Shown: positions 62,199 through 64,000 of the stretch, piece by piece
Layout: each line of letters starts with the position of its first letter
Numbering within the stretch: position 1 is the first letter of the stretch
Assembly (NCBI RefSeq): GCF_954871325.1
Contig: NC_088775.1
Location: forward strand, 81,755,561 to 81,819,560
DNA: 64,000 bases
Reading direction: 5' to 3'
Source: Gordionus sp. m RMFG-2023
Taxonomy: Eukaryota > Nematomorpha > Gordioida > Chordodea > Parachordodidae
Notes under the pieces: model-generated
Database searches by the model: none
Seen by the model: the letters and a program-made list of their open reading frames with translations, nothing else
What the model was told of the DNA's origin: nothing
Made by a program: the position numbers and the translations under genes

Positions 62199-64000
62199 GG
62201 GGAGTCGCAGGCCTTTACAATCTTAGGTGGTACAACTAAAAAAAACTTCATGGGGCGAAACCCCTACACTCCCAAATTTGCGGGTTTTCGGTGGGTTTTG
62301 TAAATATAATACTTATAATTTACTAACTTTGAACAATTATTCTGAATTTTATATTTTGTCATTTATTATATTATTTATACAAAATAAGCTAGCATATAAA
62401 TAATTAAAACAATACAAGATTTCTAAAAGTAATATTTTAATACAAAATCTATTTAAGTATAAAATATTTCGATTGCTGATATAAAAAAATTGATAATGGT
62501 TTTTAAAAACCACATAATATAATATAATTCTTAGCAACTTACATTGTCAAAAGGTCATTCATGATATCATTTTAGACAATATTTTATAGAATGGACTAAT
62601 AAAGAAAAATTTATAAGCCTAACCAAATCAATTCTTGAAGAAAAGAATATAAACGACCAATCAAAATCACAAAACTATATGGTAGTTAGAGCTTCCTATT
62701 AGATGACATGATGGAAGCTAGATAAGTAATCGAAAAAATTATGGTAAGATATTAAATATCTAAAAGATTATCTTCCATTTTTATTGATATATTAACTACT
62801 ACACATTTGACCATTATTGCTTATCTAAAATATGCAATCATATGCTCTCAGCAGCTGTAGTAATAATCTTAAATTACACAGCCACACAAATAATAGATGC
62901 TTGTTAATCATAGTTATGACACTCACAATGTTAACCATATCAAAATTTATTAGGTTAGATAAGTTGATAAAACAAAAACACTAAAAAATCTTTAGAATAA
63001 ATTATGTAAATATATTGAAGCCTTGAGTTATTTACACGGCAAGGATGCCATATTAGAAATGAAACATTTTTTAACTATAAAATAAGAACCAGAGTGATAT
63101 CATGAAATCAATTAAATATATTATTGTCGCTCCACCTCTAGTTGGTTTATTATATCGTAAGTAGTTTGTAATATTATCAAAAATATAATCGCATTAAAAA
63201 TTTAACTCGAAACTGTTTTTCAAAGAAGGAAAAAATAGCTTTCCTAAAAACACGTAAAAAAGGAGAAGAAAATATATCTAATTTATTACATCCATTATGG
63301 GATGAATAATAATATGTTTAATTTTTAATAATATTTTATATAAATAGATGGCGTTAAAGAATTGAATGCAAATTGTTTCATATATTTATTATCAAAAGCA
63401 TTTATTAGTAAAATCTATTAAATATTAACTGTAATATATTATATAAATGTCATATACGTCTGTAAAAGTCGCATTTTACCTAATATTTTATAACCAATAA
63501 TATATAATAGAAGATTATAAACTATAAATCTACAAAGTTAAAGAAATCTCTTATACTTGTTTGGGGACCTTGAAAATATTTTTAGGAAGAGGCATCGTAA
63601 TTAAATTTAAAATGAATAATATAGTTAATTAGGGATTTTGAACTCGGCTAATAATATTAAATTTGTTAATTTTCAAATAATAAATGATTATATAATAATT
63701 TAAATAATAAAAGTCAATTAAGCTTCAACTGTTAATGCTAAATTAATATTAAGTGAGTGATATTGATATTCTATAACACAGAATTTGATTGCAAGCTGAC
63801 ATAGTAAAAATATAATTTATATATATTAATCTAATCTAATAATTAAAATAGTATTCATTTAATAAAAATTTAGATAGTGTTATTAATTTTTAAATAATAA
63901 AATTAAATCAATATATTACTTAATAGAATTATAAAAAAATCTTCAGAAGGCAATCAAAAAAATTTATTTTTAGTTCAAGTCAAGGGGATATTAAGGAGCC
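62199..64000. mobile_element. Second long copy of the 1.94-kb non-coding element, cut by the window edge
   Basis: Reverse-complement match to 17323-15460: for example GCCTTTACAATCT at 62211 mirrors AGATTGTAAAGGC at 17298, and the segment around AACTATATGGTAGTTAGAG (62670) mirrors 16750. The other end lies beyond 64000. No coding potential. Confidence 0.75.

Noticed and set aside
1-64000. CRISPR arrays, operons and bacterial-type regulatory sites
   Set aside because: The DNA is eukaryotic with spliced genes; no regularly spaced repeats of that type are present.

Overview
The window is eukaryotic nuclear DNA, strongly AT-rich, gene-poor and crowded with DNA transposons. The clearest host gene is a nine-exon gene of the RMDN/PTPIP51 family (TPR protein of ER-mitochondria contacts). 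Together with a three-copy family of spliced secreted-protein genes, hAT and piggyBac elements and an R2-like LINE, it points to a metazoan. The lineage cannot be fixed from sequence alone; an AT-rich parasitic or otherwise fast-evolving animal is a guess. Several introns are very short (33, 38, 44 and 59 bp), while others reach 3.6 kb and carry transposons.

Layout. 0.2-14.0 kb: two directly repeated units of about 7 kb, each starting with a copy (A, B) of an unrecognised multi-exon gene for a secreted, N-glycosylated protein; unit B has a later hAT insertion whose empty site survives in unit A. 13.0-17.5 kb: a decayed R2-like LINE on the minus strand, split by a 1.94-kb non-coding element. 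18.5-20.3 kb: a decayed piggyBac transposase. 20.6-21.2 kb: a long pyrimidine tract. 22.6-27.6 kb: duplicated spacer plus a decayed third copy (C) of the secreted gene. 27.8-32.2 kb: transposon remnants, MITEs and a tandem repeat.

32.3-40.8 kb: three minus-strand spliced genes (228, 277+ and 313 aa) encoding helix-rich proteins that I do not recognise. 42.96-53.22 kb: the RMDN3-like gene on the minus strand, 420 aa, reconstructed with consistent splice phases and carrying a transmembrane segment, a coiled coil, a canonical FFAT motif and the TPR domain. 53.4-62.1 kb: a cluster of elements with 8-bp target duplications inserted in and around a partly duplicated spacer, including a 3.2-kb hAT with an internal inverted duplication. 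62.2-64.0 kb: a second long copy of the 15.4-kb non-coding element, cut by the window edge.

Most of the window is therefore transposon history around few genes. The host genes show no evident functional linkage. The most distinctive content is the secreted paralogue family, whose exon lengths differ almost only by multiples of three, and the FFAT-bearing RMDN3-like gene. Exon models were built by eye from splice signals and reading frame, with no transcript or database support.
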